DNA from: Brevundimonas fontaquae
GTDB taxonomy: Bacteria; Pseudomonadota; Alphaproteobacteria; Caulobacterales; Caulobacteraceae
Direction of reading: 5' to 3'
NCBI RefSeq assembly: GCF_017086445.1
Contig: NZ_CP070968.1
Location: forward strand, 1,116,001 to 1,180,000
Length of the DNA stretch: 64,000 nucleotides
Shown here: piece after piece, positions 44,288 to 55,515 of the stretch
How positions within the stretch are numbered: the first letter of the stretch is position 1
How the letters are laid out: every line of letters begins with the position of its first letter
Made by a program: the position numbers and the translations under genes
Notes under the pieces: generated by a model
What the model was told of the DNA's origin: nothing
The model's database searches: none
What the model saw: the letters and a program-made list of their open reading frames with translations, nothing else

Positions 44288-44965
44288 GTGACCGAACTCG
44301 CCACACAGCGTCAGGCCGAAACCGCAGCCAAGGGCCTGAAACCCAAGGCGGCGCTGAACGGCGCACGGTCGTTCTGGCTGAAGCAGCTGCATAGCTGGCA
44401 CTGGATTTCAGCGGCGGTCAGCCTGGTCGGAATGATTCTGTTCGCGGTCACCGGAATCACCCTGAACCATGCGGCCTCGATCCCCGGCGATCCGGTTACG
44501 GTCGAACAGACCGCGACCTTGCCGGCGCCCCTGCTGCAGCGGTTGGCCAGTTTCCCGCAGGAGACGACCGAGCCTGTCCCCGACGCCGTCGCGCGCTGGG
44601 CGTCCGAGGCGCTCAAGGTCGAGATCGCCGGCAAGCCGACCGAGACGACGGCGCAAGAGGTCTATGTCGCCCTGGCCATGCCTGGCGGCGACGGATGGGT
44701 CACCATCGACCGTGCGACCGGCGAGACCCTGCACGAGAAGACGACGCGCGGCTGGATCGCCTACCTCAACGACCTGCACAAGGGTCGCAACGCCGGCGTG
44801 GTCTGGTTCTGGTTCATCGACGTGTTCGCGGCGGCCTGCGTCATCTTCGCCGTCACAGGCCTAGGCCTGATGCTCCTGCACGCCAAGGGTCGGCCCTCGA
44901 CCTGGCCGCTGGCGGCTCTGGGCCTGCTGATCCCCGTCGTCATCGCCCTGATCTTCATTCACTGA
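44288..44965 (+). CDS. PepSY-associated membrane protein, likely electron carrier
   Basis: This 225-residue inner-membrane protein has helices at about residues 39-62 (HWISAAVSLVGMILFAVTGI), 175-200 (WFWFIDVFAAACVIFAVTGL) and 205-224. Conserved histidines flank the helices (KQLHSWHWIS, LNHAAS, LNDLHKGR, LLHAKG) and could ligate b haem, moving electrons across the membrane; this is inference from the family. It begins at GTG 44288 next to a Fur box and leads the DUF2271-DUF4198-ApbE-diflavin operon, so it may link cytoplasmic NADPH to a periplasmic flavoprotein. Confidence 0.82.
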   Translation: MTELATQRQAETAAKGLKPKAALNGARSFWLKQLHSWHWISAAVSLVGMILFAVTGITLNHAASIPGDPVTVEQTATLPAPLLQRLASFPQETTEPVPDAVARWASEALKVEIAGKPTETTAQEVYVALAMPGGDGWVTIDRATGETLHEKTTRGWIAYLNDLHKGRNAGVVWFWFIDVFAAACVIFAVTGLGLMLLHAKGRPSTWPLAALGLLIPVVIALIFIH

Positions 44966-44975
44966 GAGTTTTCCG

Positions 44976-45488
44976 ATGCGCCTTCTTCCCGTCGTCATCA
45001 CCACCGTCGGCCTGGCCGCCGCCGCTGCGCCCGCCATGGCCGCCGACCTGACGGTGTCGGTCGAGATTCCGCGTCTGAACACCGCCTCCTATCATCGCCC
45101 CTATGTCGCGGTGTGGATCGAAAAGCCGGACCAATCCGCCGAACGCACTCTGGCGGTCTGGTATCAGCAGACCCGGAATAACGAGGGCGACGGCAAGGAC
45201 TGGCTGAAGGATCTGCGCACCTGGTGGCGCAAGGGCGGTCGGGCCATGAGCCTGCCGGCCGACGGCGTATCCGGCGCCACGCGCGCGCCGGGCCGCCAGA
45301 CCGTCACCGTGCCCGCCGCCCGGCTGCGCAACCTTCAGCCCGGCCAGTACAACATCGTCGTCGAGGCGGCCCGCGAACTGGGCGGACGCGAGGTCGTGCG
45401 CGTGCCCTTCCGCTGGGGCGCGGCCAACACCGGCGCCGGAACCGGCTCCACCGAACTGGGCGCCGTGCGCGTCGCCGTCTCTCGCTGA
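44976..45488 (+). CDS. DUF2271 periplasmic protein with flavinylation motif
   Basis: This 170-residue exported protein has a signal peptide (cut near AMAAD) and a DUF2271 fold (RPYVAVWIEKPDQSAERTLA, LAVWYQQTRNNEGDGKDWLK). The motif ADGVSGATR (residues 95-103) matches the ApbE target Dxx[ST]GA[ST], with FMN expected on Thr102 (codon 45279-45281). ApbE is encoded two genes downstream. So this protein probably carries FMN and passes electrons to ferric siderophores in the periplasm. The start is ATG 44976, 10 bp after the PepSY protein. Confidence 0.85.
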   Translation: MRLLPVVITTVGLAAAAAPAMAADLTVSVEIPRLNTASYHRPYVAVWIEKPDQSAERTLAVWYQQTRNNEGDGKDWLKDLRTWWRKGGRAMSLPADGVSGATRAPGRQTVTVPAARLRNLQPGQYNIVVEAARELGGREVVRVPFRWGAANTGAGTGSTELGAVRVAVSR

Positions 45489-45497
45489 GGATTGACC

Positions 45498-46298
45498 ATG
45501 AAGAAGACGATCGCCCTGCTGACGCTGGCCGCAGCACTGGCCGCCCCCATGGCCGCCCAGGCCCACCGCGCCTGGCTGGCGCCCACCGCCACGACCCTGT
45601 CGGGCACGGACGCCTGGGTCGGATTCGACGCCGGCATGTCGAACCAGGTGTTCAACCCCGACCACGCCGCGATGCGCCTGACCGGCCTGACCATCACCGC
45701 GCCGGACGGCTCGGCGGTCCGGCCCGAGAACGCCATGCAGGGCCGCTATCGCTCGACCTTCGACGCCCATCTGACCCAGAACGGCACCTACAAGATCGCC
45801 AATGTCATGGGCGGCGTCATGGCCAGCTACACCCTGAACGGCGAACAGAAGCGCTGGCGCGGCGCGGCCTCGGAATACCCGGCGGGCCTGCCCGAGGGCG
45901 CGAGCAATGTTCAGGCGACCCGCACCGCCAGCCGGATCGAGACCTTCGTCACCCTTAACAATCCGACCGACACCGTCTTCAAAACGACCGGCGAGGGGCT
46001 TGAACTGGTTCCCGTCACCCACCCGAACGATCTGGTGGTGGGCGAGCCTGCCACCTTTAAGCTGCTGAACAACGGCCAGCCGGCGGCTGACATCGACGTC
46101 ACCGTGGCGCGCGGCGGTCTGCGTTACCGCGACAACCCCGAAGAATCGACGGTCAAGACCAACGCCGAGGGCGCCTTCACAATCACCTGGCCGGAAGCAG
46201 GCATGTACTGGCTGAACGCCTCGGTCCGCACCGAAGGCCAGGGCGAAACGCTGGGTTCCAACGCCAGCTATGTGGCGGCGATGGAAGTCCTGCCCTAA
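45498..46298 (+). CDS. DUF4198 periplasmic protein
   Basis: This 266-residue secreted protein has a signal MKKTIALLTLAAALAAPMAA and mature start HRAWLAPTATTLSG. It has two beta-rich domains; the C-terminal one (GLRYRDNPEESTVKTNAEGA, FTITWPEAGMYWLNASV) is Ig-like, as in nickel/iron-associated DUF4198 proteins. The His at the mature N-terminus may bind metal. It is consistently found with DUF2271, PepSY and ApbE genes in iron uptake loci. ATG 45498 with GAGG 7 nt upstream is preferred over an in-frame TTG at 45492. Confidence 0.85.
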   Translation: MKKTIALLTLAAALAAPMAAQAHRAWLAPTATTLSGTDAWVGFDAGMSNQVFNPDHAAMRLTGLTITAPDGSAVRPENAMQGRYRSTFDAHLTQNGTYKIANVMGGVMASYTLNGEQKRWRGAASEYPAGLPEGASNVQATRTASRIETFVTLNNPTDTVFKTTGEGLELVPVTHPNDLVVGEPATFKLLNNGQPAADIDVTVARGGLRYRDNPEESTVKTNAEGAFTITWPEAGMYWLNASVRTEGQGETLGSNASYVAAMEVLP

Positions 46299-46308
46299 GC
46301 GAAGGGCC

Positions 46309-47397
46309 ATGTCCGACATTCCCCCCTCGCGCGGTTCACGCGCCGCCCCGCCCACGGTCAATATCGGCGACCGCGCCGACAACCGTGTCCTCGTGCCCGC
46401 GATCGAAGGCGCGCCGCCCCGTCCCCCTAGCAACCTGATTCGCTCGCTGGGCGGCCAAACCATGGGCACGACCTGGAGCGCGCGCGTCATCGCCCCGCCA
46501 GGCGTCGGTGAGGCCGAGGTCCAGGCGGCAATCGAAGAGGAGCTTGCGACCGTCGTCGGTCTGTTCAGCCCGTGGGAGCCGTCCAGCGAGATCAGCCGCT
46601 TCAACACCGCGCCCGCCGGCGTCTGGGCCGTATCCCAGCCGTTCTGGGATCTGCTGGATGCGGCGATGACCCTGGGCGACGAAACCAACGGCGCGGTCGA
46701 TCCGACCCTGGGCGCCTTGGTCGATCTGTGGGGCTTCGGCCCGCCCGGACCGCGTTCGGCCTTGTTGCCCGTCCCGGCCGAAGAAGAGATCGCCGCGGCT
46801 GCGGCCGTGTCGGGCTGGCAAAAGCTGCGGCTGAACGGCGATGCGCGCGCGGTTATGCAGATGGGCGGGATGAGGCTGGATTTCTCCGGCATCGCCAAAG
46901 GTCATGCGGTGGATCGCGTGTCCGACCGCCTGATGGCGATGGGCGCGACCTCGCACCTGATCGAGATTGGCGGGGAGCTGAAGGGGCGCGGCGTCAAGCC
47001 GGACGCCCAGCCGTGGTGGGTCGAGATCGAGCGGGTCGAGGGTTCGCCTGCGCCCCACACCGTGGCGGCCCTGTTCGATCTCGCCGTGGCGACCAGCGGC
47101 GACTATCGCCGCGCGTTCCGCCATGACGGGCGCCTTTATCCCCATACGATCGACGGACCGACCGGTCGTCCGGTCAGCAATAATCTGAGCTCGGTCACCG
47201 TCCTGCACCCCTCGGCCATGATGGCCGACGCCTACGCCACGGCGTTGACGGTCATGGGGCCGTTTGACGGACCGGACTACGCCGAGGCCGTGGGTCTGAT
47301 GGCCCATTTCGTCGAACGCACCGAGCGCGGGCCGGTCGAGCGGATGTCGCCGGCTTTCGCCGCTCTGCTTGACGACGACGGAGATCGTCCGGGGTGA
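46309..47397 (+). CDS. apbE: FAD:protein FMN transferase ApbE
   Basis: ApbE moves FMN from FAD onto Thr/Ser of target proteins. The 362-residue protein has TMGTTWSARV, LDFSGIAKGHAVDRVSDRL, the FAD-binding IEIGGELKGRG, and the metal site in HTIDGPTGRPVSNN. Its most likely target is Thr102 of the DUF2271 protein in the same operon. Oddly, no signal peptide or lipobox is visible at MSDIPPSRGSRAAPP, while most ApbE proteins are periplasmic. The start is ATG 46309 behind AAGGG. The stop overlaps the next gene by 4 bp (GTGA). Confidence 0.93.
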   Translation: MSDIPPSRGSRAAPPTVNIGDRADNRVLVPAIEGAPPRPPSNLIRSLGGQTMGTTWSARVIAPPGVGEAEVQAAIEEELATVVGLFSPWEPSSEISRFNTAPAGVWAVSQPFWDLLDAAMTLGDETNGAVDPTLGALVDLWGFGPPGPRSALLPVPAEEEIAAAAAVSGWQKLRLNGDARAVMQMGGMRLDFSGIAKGHAVDRVSDRLMAMGATSHLIEIGGELKGRGVKPDAQPWWVEIERVEGSPAPHTVAALFDLAVATSGDYRRAFRHDGRLYPHTIDGPTGRPVSNNLSSVTVLHPSAMMADAYATALTVMGPFDGPDYAEAVGLMAHFVERTERGPVERMSPAFAALLDDDGDRPG

Positions 47398-48758
47398 CAG
47401 CCGATCCGCAGCGCTGGCTGTGGGCGGTCGGGGCCTTGGCGCTTTGGCTGGCCCTGATCGCCGTCATCGTCTGGCGCGAACGCAAGGCCAGGGCGGCGGC
47501 CCACGCGCGGTCTGATGCTCTGGCGGGAGCAGGTGAGGGACGGCCGGTGCTGATCGCCTTCGCCAGCCAGACGGGCTTCGCCGAAGAACTGGCGTGGATG
47601 ACGGCGCGGTCTCTGGGCGATGGCGGCGTGGGTGCGCGGGTGCTGTCCTTCGCCGATCTGGATGTGCAGACGCTGAAGTCGACGGACCGGGCGCTGCTGA
47701 TCGTCTCCACGACGGGCGAGGGCGATCCGCCAGACAGCGCCGCCAGGTTCGTGCGTAAGGTCATGGGCGAGGCGACGGACCTGTCGAAGCTGCGCTTCGG
47801 TCTGCTGGCGCTGGGCGACCGCAGCTATGATCAGTTCTGCGGGTTCGGCCATGCGGTCGACGGCTGGCTGAGACGCGCGGGCGCCGAACCCCTCTTCGAC
47901 ATGGTCGAGGTCGACAACGGCGAGGCCGGCGCCATCCGCCACTGGCAGCACCAACTGAACCAGATCACCGGCAGCGTGACGGCCCCCGACTGGACCCCGC
48001 CCGCCTACGACCCCTGGCGGCTGGTCGAACGCACCCTCGTCAATCCGGGCAGTCCCGGCGGCGAGGCCTATCATCTGGCGTTCGAGGCTGTGGGCGCGAC
48101 GCCCGACTGGTCGGCCGGCGACATCGCCGAGGTCGGCCTGCCTGAGCGTGACGGCGTCACGCCGGGTTCGCGCGAATATTCCATCGCCTCCCTGCCGTCG
48201 GACGGTCGGGTCGAGTTTCTGATCCGCCTGATGCGCCATCCCGACGGCGCCCCGGGTCTGGCGTCGGGATGGCTGACGCAAGACCTGGCGCTGGGTGATC
48301 AGGTCGGAATGCGCCTGCGCGCGAACCGCAGCTTCCACGGCCCGGCGGACGAAACGCCGATGATCCTGATCGGCAACGGAACAGGCATCGCTGGTTTGCG
48401 CGCGCATTTGAAGTCGCGCACGGCGTCGGGCGGGGCCTGGCTGCTGTTCGGAGAACGGACCCAGGCGCACGACGCCTTCTTCGATGCGGAGTTGCAGGCC
48501 TGGCTGGCGTCGGGCGTGCTGCGGCGGCTTGATCGGAGCTTCTCGCGCGATGCGGGCGACGGCAGATATGTGCAGGACCTAGTAGCGGCTGCAGCCGACG
48601 AACTGCGTGCCTGGGGCTCGCGCGGCGCGGCGATCTACGTCTGCGGCAGTCTGGAAGGCATGTCGCAAGGCGTGCATGCCGCGCTGGAAAGCGCGCTGGG
48701 CGCGGACGTGGTGCTGACCCTGCTGGAAGACGGCCGCTACCGCCGTGACGTGTACTGA
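47394..48758 (+). CDS. Membrane-anchored NADPH diflavin reductase
   Basis: This 454-residue protein has an N-terminal helix (WAVGALALWLALIAVIVW, about residues 10-27), a flavodoxin domain (FASQTGFAEELA, STTGEGDPPDSAARF, LALGDRSYDQFCGFG), and an FAD/NADPH domain (REYSIASLPSDGR, MILIGNGTGIAGLRAHL, IYVCGSLEGMSQGVHAAL). It resembles CysJ but lacks the long connecting domain. It would pass electrons from NADPH to the PepSY membrane protein. It starts at GTG 47394, overlapping apbE. It ends the operon, 22 bp before a convergent gene. Confidence 0.9.
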   Translation: MTADPQRWLWAVGALALWLALIAVIVWRERKARAAAHARSDALAGAGEGRPVLIAFASQTGFAEELAWMTARSLGDGGVGARVLSFADLDVQTLKSTDRALLIVSTTGEGDPPDSAARFVRKVMGEATDLSKLRFGLLALGDRSYDQFCGFGHAVDGWLRRAGAEPLFDMVEVDNGEAGAIRHWQHQLNQITGSVTAPDWTPPAYDPWRLVERTLVNPGSPGGEAYHLAFEAVGATPDWSAGDIAEVGLPERDGVTPGSREYSIASLPSDGRVEFLIRLMRHPDGAPGLASGWLTQDLALGDQVGMRLRANRSFHGPADETPMILIGNGTGIAGLRAHLKSRTASGGAWLLFGERTQAHDAFFDAELQAWLASGVLRRLDRSFSRDAGDGRYVQDLVAAAADELRAWGSRGAAIYVCGSLEGMSQGVHAALESALGADVVLTLLEDGRYRRDVY

Positions 48759-48780
48759 ACCCCGTCTTTGCCGATGGGGG

Positions 48781-50178
48781 CTACTGGCCTAGTCGCCCCA
48801 ACAGTTCCGCCGCGAAGGTCGACAGGGTGTCGTCGCGCGCGCCCATGACGATGACGCGATCGCCGGGCTTGGCGATCTCGACGACCCGGTCGCCGCAGTC
48901 CGCGCGCGTCGCCAGCGCCTCGGCCTGACGGCCGGAGGCGCGGACGCCGGAGGCGATGTCTTCCGATCCCACGCTGCGGTCGGTGGTGCCGCCGTAATAG
49001 ACAGGCTCGGGCATCAGCAGCACGTCGTCCTCGCGCATCAGGCCGGCGAAACCGTCGATGAACTCGGACTTCATCAGCTTCAGCGGCCCGAACCCATGCG
49101 GCTGAAACAGGATCAGCAGCCGGCCGTCGAAGGCGTGCAGAGTCTTCAGCGTGGCCGCGATCTTGTCCGGGTTATGGGCGAAGTCGTCGATGACAGTGAT
49201 GTCGCCCGCCGTTCCGACCACCTCCATCCGGCGCCGGATGCCGGCGAAGGTCTCCAGCGCCTTGACCGCCTCGGCCGTCGGCACGCCAAGCGCCCGGGTC
49301 GCGCCCAACGCGGCCAGGGCGTTGGCGACATTGTGCGCGCCGGGCACGTTCAGGACCACGTCGTGTTCGCTCCAGCCCTCGATCAGGCGAAACCGCATGC
49401 CCGTCGGCAGGGGCTGAAGATCGTGGCCGGACAGGTCGGCCTTCTCTTCGCCCAGGCCGAAGGTGATCGCTTTCCCAGCCGGCAAGGTCTGGGCCAGGGC
49501 CGCCGTCTCGGGATTGTCCAGGTTCAACACGGCCGTCGTCGCCCGCGCGGTGAAGCCGCCGAACAGGTCGCGCAGCTCCTCCATCGACTTGTGGTCCAGC
49601 GAGATGTTGGACACCACCGCCACCGTCGGATCGTAGCGGGCGATGGAGCCGTCGCTTTCGTCCACCTCCGACACGAACACGTCGGGCCCGCCGATCAGGG
49701 CGCTGGCGAACGGATGGTCGGCGTCGGCGAAGTTCTTCATCACCGCCCCGTTCATGACGGTCGGCTCTCGGCCCGTCTGATGCAGGATCCAGGCGATCAT
49801 GCCGGTGATGGTGGACTTGCCGCTGGTGCCCGCAACCCCGACCGAGGTCGGGGCGGCGTTGAAGAGTTCGCTGAGCAGTTCGGGCCGGGTCTTGATGGTT
49901 GCGCCCGCGCGCCTGGCCGCGCCAATGTCGGGCACCGTCTCCTCAATGGCGCCGGTGGCGATGACGGTCTGATCCGCGCGGGTCACGCCCGATCCGTCCT
50001 GGGGATACAGGGTCACGCCGTGGGCGCGCAGCCAGTTGAACTTCTCGGGCGTACGGCCCTGATCCAGCGCCCGGTCCGATCCTTCGATCACGGCGCCGCG
50101 CGCCTGGACGATCATGGCCAGGGGCAGCATGCCCGACCCGCCGATGCCGCAGAAGAAATAGGAGGCGTCTTGGTTCAT
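48781..50178 (-). CDS. mpl: Mur ligase family protein (Mpl/MurC-like)
   Basis: This 465-residue Mur ligase is of the MurC/Mpl type. N-terminal YFFCGIGGSGMLPLA resembles the UDP-binding loop of MurC; the ATP loop is GVAGTSGKSTITGMIAW; and the central SEVDESDGSIARY and NISLDHKSMEELRDLFGGF are clear. It is divergent from an LD-carboxypeptidase gene, and the pair fits recycling: LdcA trims tetrapeptides and Mpl re-attaches tripeptides to UDP-MurNAc. A true MurC with a different role cannot be excluded. The start is ATG 50178. Confidence 0.8.
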   Translation of the reverse strand: MNQDASYFFCGIGGSGMLPLAMIVQARGAVIEGSDRALDQGRTPEKFNWLRAHGVTLYPQDGSGVTRADQTVIATGAIEETVPDIGAARRAGATIKTRPELLSELFNAAPTSVGVAGTSGKSTITGMIAWILHQTGREPTVMNGAVMKNFADADHPFASALIGGPDVFVSEVDESDGSIARYDPTVAVVSNISLDHKSMEELRDLFGGFTARATTAVLNLDNPETAALAQTLPAGKAITFGLGEEKADLSGHDLQPLPTGMRFRLIEGWSEHDVVLNVPGAHNVANALAALGATRALGVPTAEAVKALETFAGIRRRMEVVGTAGDITVIDDFAHNPDKIAATLKTLHAFDGRLLILFQPHGFGPLKLMKSEFIDGFAGLMREDDVLLMPEPVYYGGTTDRSVGSEDIASGVRASGRQAEALATRADCGDRVVEIAKPGDRVIVMGARDDTLSTFAAELLGRLGQ

Positions 50179-50247
50179 GCCCCCTTAGAACAGGGGATCG
50201 GGCCGGTCCGCCAGTAGGGGATCGCAAAAACGACGAAGAAGACGGAC

Positions 50248-51084
50248 GTGGATACCAATAGCTTCAAGATCGGCGTCGTCTGCGCCAGTTCGCGCTTCTC
50301 GAAAGAGCGCGCCGAGGCGGTCGAGGCCTGGATGGCGCACAACCATCCCGACCGCGATGTCGCCGTCGTCTTCCACCCCGCCTGTTTCCTGAAACACGGT
50401 CATTTCGCCGGCGACGACCGGGCGCGCGCCGACGCCTTCGTCGCGTTCGCCAACGATCCCCGCATCGACGCCATCTGGTTCGCGCGCGGCGGCTACGGCT
50501 CTTGTCGCATCGCTGATGCGGTTATCCCGCGCCTGGACGCCGTCGCCCGCAAGAAGCGCTACATGGGGTATTCCGACGCCGGCAGCCTGTTGGCCGGAAT
50601 GTACAAGGCCGGGTTCCAGCATCTGGCGCACGGACCGATGGCCTCGGATTCGGTGCGCGACGACGCGACCGCGCGCGGCGCCCTGTCCTGGCTGACCACC
50701 GGACGCACCGACTGGATCGAGCCGTCGCTGGCGACCGATCCGCGCCCGGCCGTCGCCTTCAACCTGACCATCCTGAACGAACTGACCGGCACGCCGCTGG
50801 AGCCTGATCTGTCCGACCACGTCCTGATGTTGGAGGAGGTGTCCGAGGCCGCCTACCGAATCGACCGAATGATGTTTCACTTGACCAGCCAGGCCAGCAT
50901 TCGTCGTGTAGCCGGGATTCGCCTGGGACGGGTCTCGGACGTCACGCCAAACGATCCCGATTTCGGTCAGACACCGGAGGAAATTGTTCGGTACTGGTGC
51001 CTGCGTTCGGGCATACCCTTCCTGGGAAGCGCCGATATCGGGCATGACGCCGCCAATAAGGTCGTCCCCTTCGGTCGCCCTTGA
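50248..51084 (+). CDS. ldcA: LD-carboxypeptidase LdcA (peptidase S66)
   Basis: LdcA removes the terminal D-Ala from murein tetrapeptides in the cytoplasm. The 278-residue protein has the nucleophile Ser109 (YMGYSDAGSLLAG), preceded by IWFARGGYGSCRI, and the catalytic Glu (LMLEEVSEAAYRIDRMM) and His (ADIGHDAANKVVPFG). It starts at GTG 50248, 69 bp from the divergent Mpl-like ligase, with which it likely shares a regulatory region. 51085-51349 after it holds no gene I can support. Confidence 0.9.
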   Translation: MDTNSFKIGVVCASSRFSKERAEAVEAWMAHNHPDRDVAVVFHPACFLKHGHFAGDDRARADAFVAFANDPRIDAIWFARGGYGSCRIADAVIPRLDAVARKKRYMGYSDAGSLLAGMYKAGFQHLAHGPMASDSVRDDATARGALSWLTTGRTDWIEPSLATDPRPAVAFNLTILNELTGTPLEPDLSDHVLMLEEVSEAAYRIDRMMFHLTSQASIRRVAGIRLGRVSDVTPNDPDFGQTPEEIVRYWCLRSGIPFLGSADIGHDAANKVVPFGRP

Positions 51085-51349
51085 GGCGAACGACGCGCGA
51101 CGAAAAGGACACAGTCTCGCCTCTATTCGCTATGGCGGAGCCGCCCGCCTCTCGACAGAACGGCGGTCCTGACCTCAGATGCCGGTCCGCGAGGCGTTAG
51201 GACTTCGTTAGCCAAGGCGTTGGGGGACGCTGCGGTTTGCGCCTTCTGCGATGCGGCGGTTCGTTCGGATATCGGGGGATGCCCGGACGAGCCGCCTGAT
51301 CGTCTTCCCATCCATCGACGTTGAGGGCCGCAGGGCTTAAGGATCGCGG

Positions 51350-53209
51350 GTGCGTTTCGACGAAAGATTCATCGATGAACTGAAGGCCCGCCTTCGGCCG
51401 TCCGACGTGATCGGGCGGACGGTGAAGCTGAAACGTCAGGGCCGCGAATATGTCGGTCTGTCGCCCTTCTCGAAGGAGAAGTCGCCGTCCTTTTTCGTCA
51501 ATGACGACAAGGGTTTCTTCCACGACTTCTCGTCCGGCAAGCATGGCGACATCATCTCCTTCTTGCAGGAAACCGAGCGGCTCAGCTTCGTTGAGGCGGT
51601 GCAGCGCCTGGCCGGCGAGGCGGGGATGCAGCTCCCGGCCGAAGACCCCAAGGAGGCCGAGCGCGAGCAGAAGCGGGCGGGTCTGTCGGACTGGATGGAC
51701 CTGGCCCAGAAATGGTTCGCCGCAAACCTGCGCCGCACGCCGGGCAAGGCGGCGCGCGAATACCTGGACAAGCGCGGCCTGCCCGAGGATCAGTGGGAGC
51801 GGTTCGGCCTGGGCTATGCGCCCAACGACCGTGAGGGGCTGAAGCAGGCGTTGGTCCAGCGCGGCGCCAAGCCCGCCGAACTGGTCGAGGCCGGGCTGTT
51901 GATCTCGCCCGAAAGCGGCGGCCAGCCCTATGATCGCTTCCGCGACCGGCTGATGTTCCCGATTCTGGATGCGCGCGGCCGGATCGTCAGCTTCGGCGGC
52001 CGGGCCATGAACCCCGACGACCGGGCGAAATATCTGAACGGCCCGGAAAGCCCGCTCTTCCACAAGGGCGCGACCCTCTACGGCCTGCCCGAAGCGCGGC
52101 GCATACTGGGGGCGGAATCCAAGAACGACCAGGCCATCATCGTGGTTGAAGGCTATATGGACGTCATCGCGTGCCAGCGCGCGGGCCTGCCGGCCGTGGC
52201 GCCGATGGGCACGGCTCTCACCGAGGAGCAGATGGAACGGCTGTGGCGCGTGTCGCACGAGCCGATCCTGTGCTTCGACGGCGATGCGGCGGGACTGCGC
52301 GCCGCCTATCGCGCGATCGAACGTTCGCTGCCGCTGCTGAAGCCAGGGCGCTCCTTCCGGTTCGCGCTGCTGGGCGCCGGGCAGGATCCCGACGACATTC
52401 TGCGCGACAAGGGCGCGCCCGCCCTGCGCCAGGCCCTGACCGAAACCCATGGGTTCGCCGAGGTGCTGTTCCGCCGTGAACAGGATCTGGAGCCGCTGGA
52501 CACGCCGGAGCGCAAGGCCGGTTTCAAGGCGCGACTGAGAAACACCGCCTCGGCCATCCAGGACAAGGATCTGGCGGAGCAATACCGCCGCGACCTGTTC
52601 GACCGTTTCGACGCCCTGTTCCCCCGCAGCCCTCAACGCGCGCCCTGGACCCAGGGGCAGGGCAAACGCGGTTTCGGCCCGCCGCCCAAACTGGGTCAGA
52701 CGGCCGAGGGCGCCCAGGCGATGCAGTCGCTGTTTCGCGCCATCGAGCCCGTGCCGGCCGCTCTGGCCCACGGCGCCATCGACGACCCCGAACGGATGGA
52801 CGACCATCTGGAGGAGATCGCCGCCCACGGATTCGGCGACAAGGGGCTGGATGGACTGGCGCAGGAGCTGGTTCGCCTGCGTCTGTCGGGACATAGCCTT
52901 GACTCCGCCGCCCTGCGACGCCATCTGGCGCAATCGGGTCATGATGCCTTAGTGCGCGAGGTCGAGAAGGCGGCGGCAAAGTCCGGCGCGCCATTCCTGG
53001 CCGCAAATGCGCCCCTCGCCGAGGCAAGGGTCCGATGGTCGCAGGCGTTCGACGCTTCGACGCGGGTCGCCGCGTTGGAGGACGCCTTGGCCCATGCACG
53101 TGATGTGCCTGGGCAGGATGAGGCGTTCCGCCGGCTGAAGGCCGAGCGGGATGCGCTTCGCCGTGCGATCAAAGCCGGGACGATTTGGGAAGACAGCGCG
53201 GGCACGTAA
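51350..53209 (+). CDS. dnaG: DNA primase DnaG with degenerate zinc-binding domain
   Basis: DnaG makes RNA primers at the replication fork. The 619-residue protein has an N-terminal zinc-domain fold, RNA polymerase core and TOPRIM ([36 protein letters not shown]). The four zinc ligands of the E. coli protein (Cys40, His43, Cys61, Cys64) align with Ser38, Ser41, Asp59 and Ser62 ([24 protein letters not shown]), so zinc cannot be bound normally. The rest of the protein is standard. It starts at GTG 51350. rpoD follows after 74 bp, the usual order. Confidence 0.95.
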   Translation: MRFDERFIDELKARLRPSDVIGRTVKLKRQGREYVGLSPFSKEKSPSFFVNDDKGFFHDFSSGKHGDIISFLQETERLSFVEAVQRLAGEAGMQLPAEDPKEAEREQKRAGLSDWMDLAQKWFAANLRRTPGKAAREYLDKRGLPEDQWERFGLGYAPNDREGLKQALVQRGAKPAELVEAGLLISPESGGQPYDRFRDRLMFPILDARGRIVSFGGRAMNPDDRAKYLNGPESPLFHKGATLYGLPEARRILGAESKNDQAIIVVEGYMDVIACQRAGLPAVAPMGTALTEEQMERLWRVSHEPILCFDGDAAGLRAAYRAIERSLPLLKPGRSFRFALLGAGQDPDDILRDKGAPALRQALTETHGFAEVLFRREQDLEPLDTPERKAGFKARLRNTASAIQDKDLAEQYRRDLFDRFDALFPRSPQRAPWTQGQGKRGFGPPPKLGQTAEGAQAMQSLFRAIEPVPAALAHGAIDDPERMDDHLEEIAAHGFGDKGLDGLAQELVRLRLSGHSLDSAALRRHLAQSGHDALVREVEKAAAKSGAPFLAANAPLAEARVRWSQAFDASTRVAALEDALAHARDVPGQDEAFRRLKAERDALRRAIKAGTIWEDSAGT

Positions 53210-53283
53210 CCTTACGGCACGCCAAGCATTGTATTTTTCGCCGGGGCGGACTGATCACCCTCTCGGCTGGAGACAGACTGACT

Positions 53284-55230
<1,947 letters not shown>

Positions 55231-55237
55231 TACTATC

Positions 55238-55266
55238 AAGGGCGGCTCCGACGGGCCGCCCTTTTG
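55238..55266 (+). terminator. rpoD terminator
   Basis: A 9-bp stem AAGGGCGGC (55238-55246) / GCCGCCCTT (55255-55263) with an 8-nt loop leads into TTG, 8 bp after the rpoD stop. It ends the dnaG-rpoD transcript. Confidence 0.8.
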
Positions 55267-55279
55267 CTTGGCAGGCGAC

Positions 55280-55459
55280 ATGGCCCGAAAGCACGTCAAT
55301 CTCGGTACGGCGCCGGCCAAGTCCGACCTGCCGCAAAAGCGCTGCGCCGCCTGCGGTCTGCCGTTCGCCTGGCGCAAGAAGTGGGCGCGGGACTGGGATC
55401 AGGTGCGGTTGTGTTCGGATCGCTGCCGGGCCAAGGGTGCGTCCGAAGACCGCCGATAG
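55280..55459 (+). CDS. DUF2256 small zinc-ribbon-like protein
   Basis: This 59-residue basic protein has Cys pairs [16 protein letters not shown] and [14 protein letters not shown] that form a treble-clef-like zinc site typical of DUF2256. These proteins are often found near DNA repair or photolyase genes; here ligD and ku follow within 1 kb. The start is ATG 55280 ([12 protein letters not shown]). The function is unknown. Confidence 0.85.
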   Translation: MARKHVNLGTAPAKSDLPQKRCAACGLPFAWRKKWARDWDQVRLCSDRCRAKGASEDRR

Positions 55460-55515
55460 ATGGCTCTCCGCCTCGTGACTACGGCGGCGTCGGGAATCAG
55501 CTAAGCGTCGCGACC

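Noticed and set aside
51085..51349. 265-bp gap before dnaG checked for a missed gene or small RNA
   Set aside because: No frame with a plausible start, ribosome site and protein-like composition, and no strong hairpin with a T-run; probably the dnaG-rpoD promoter region.
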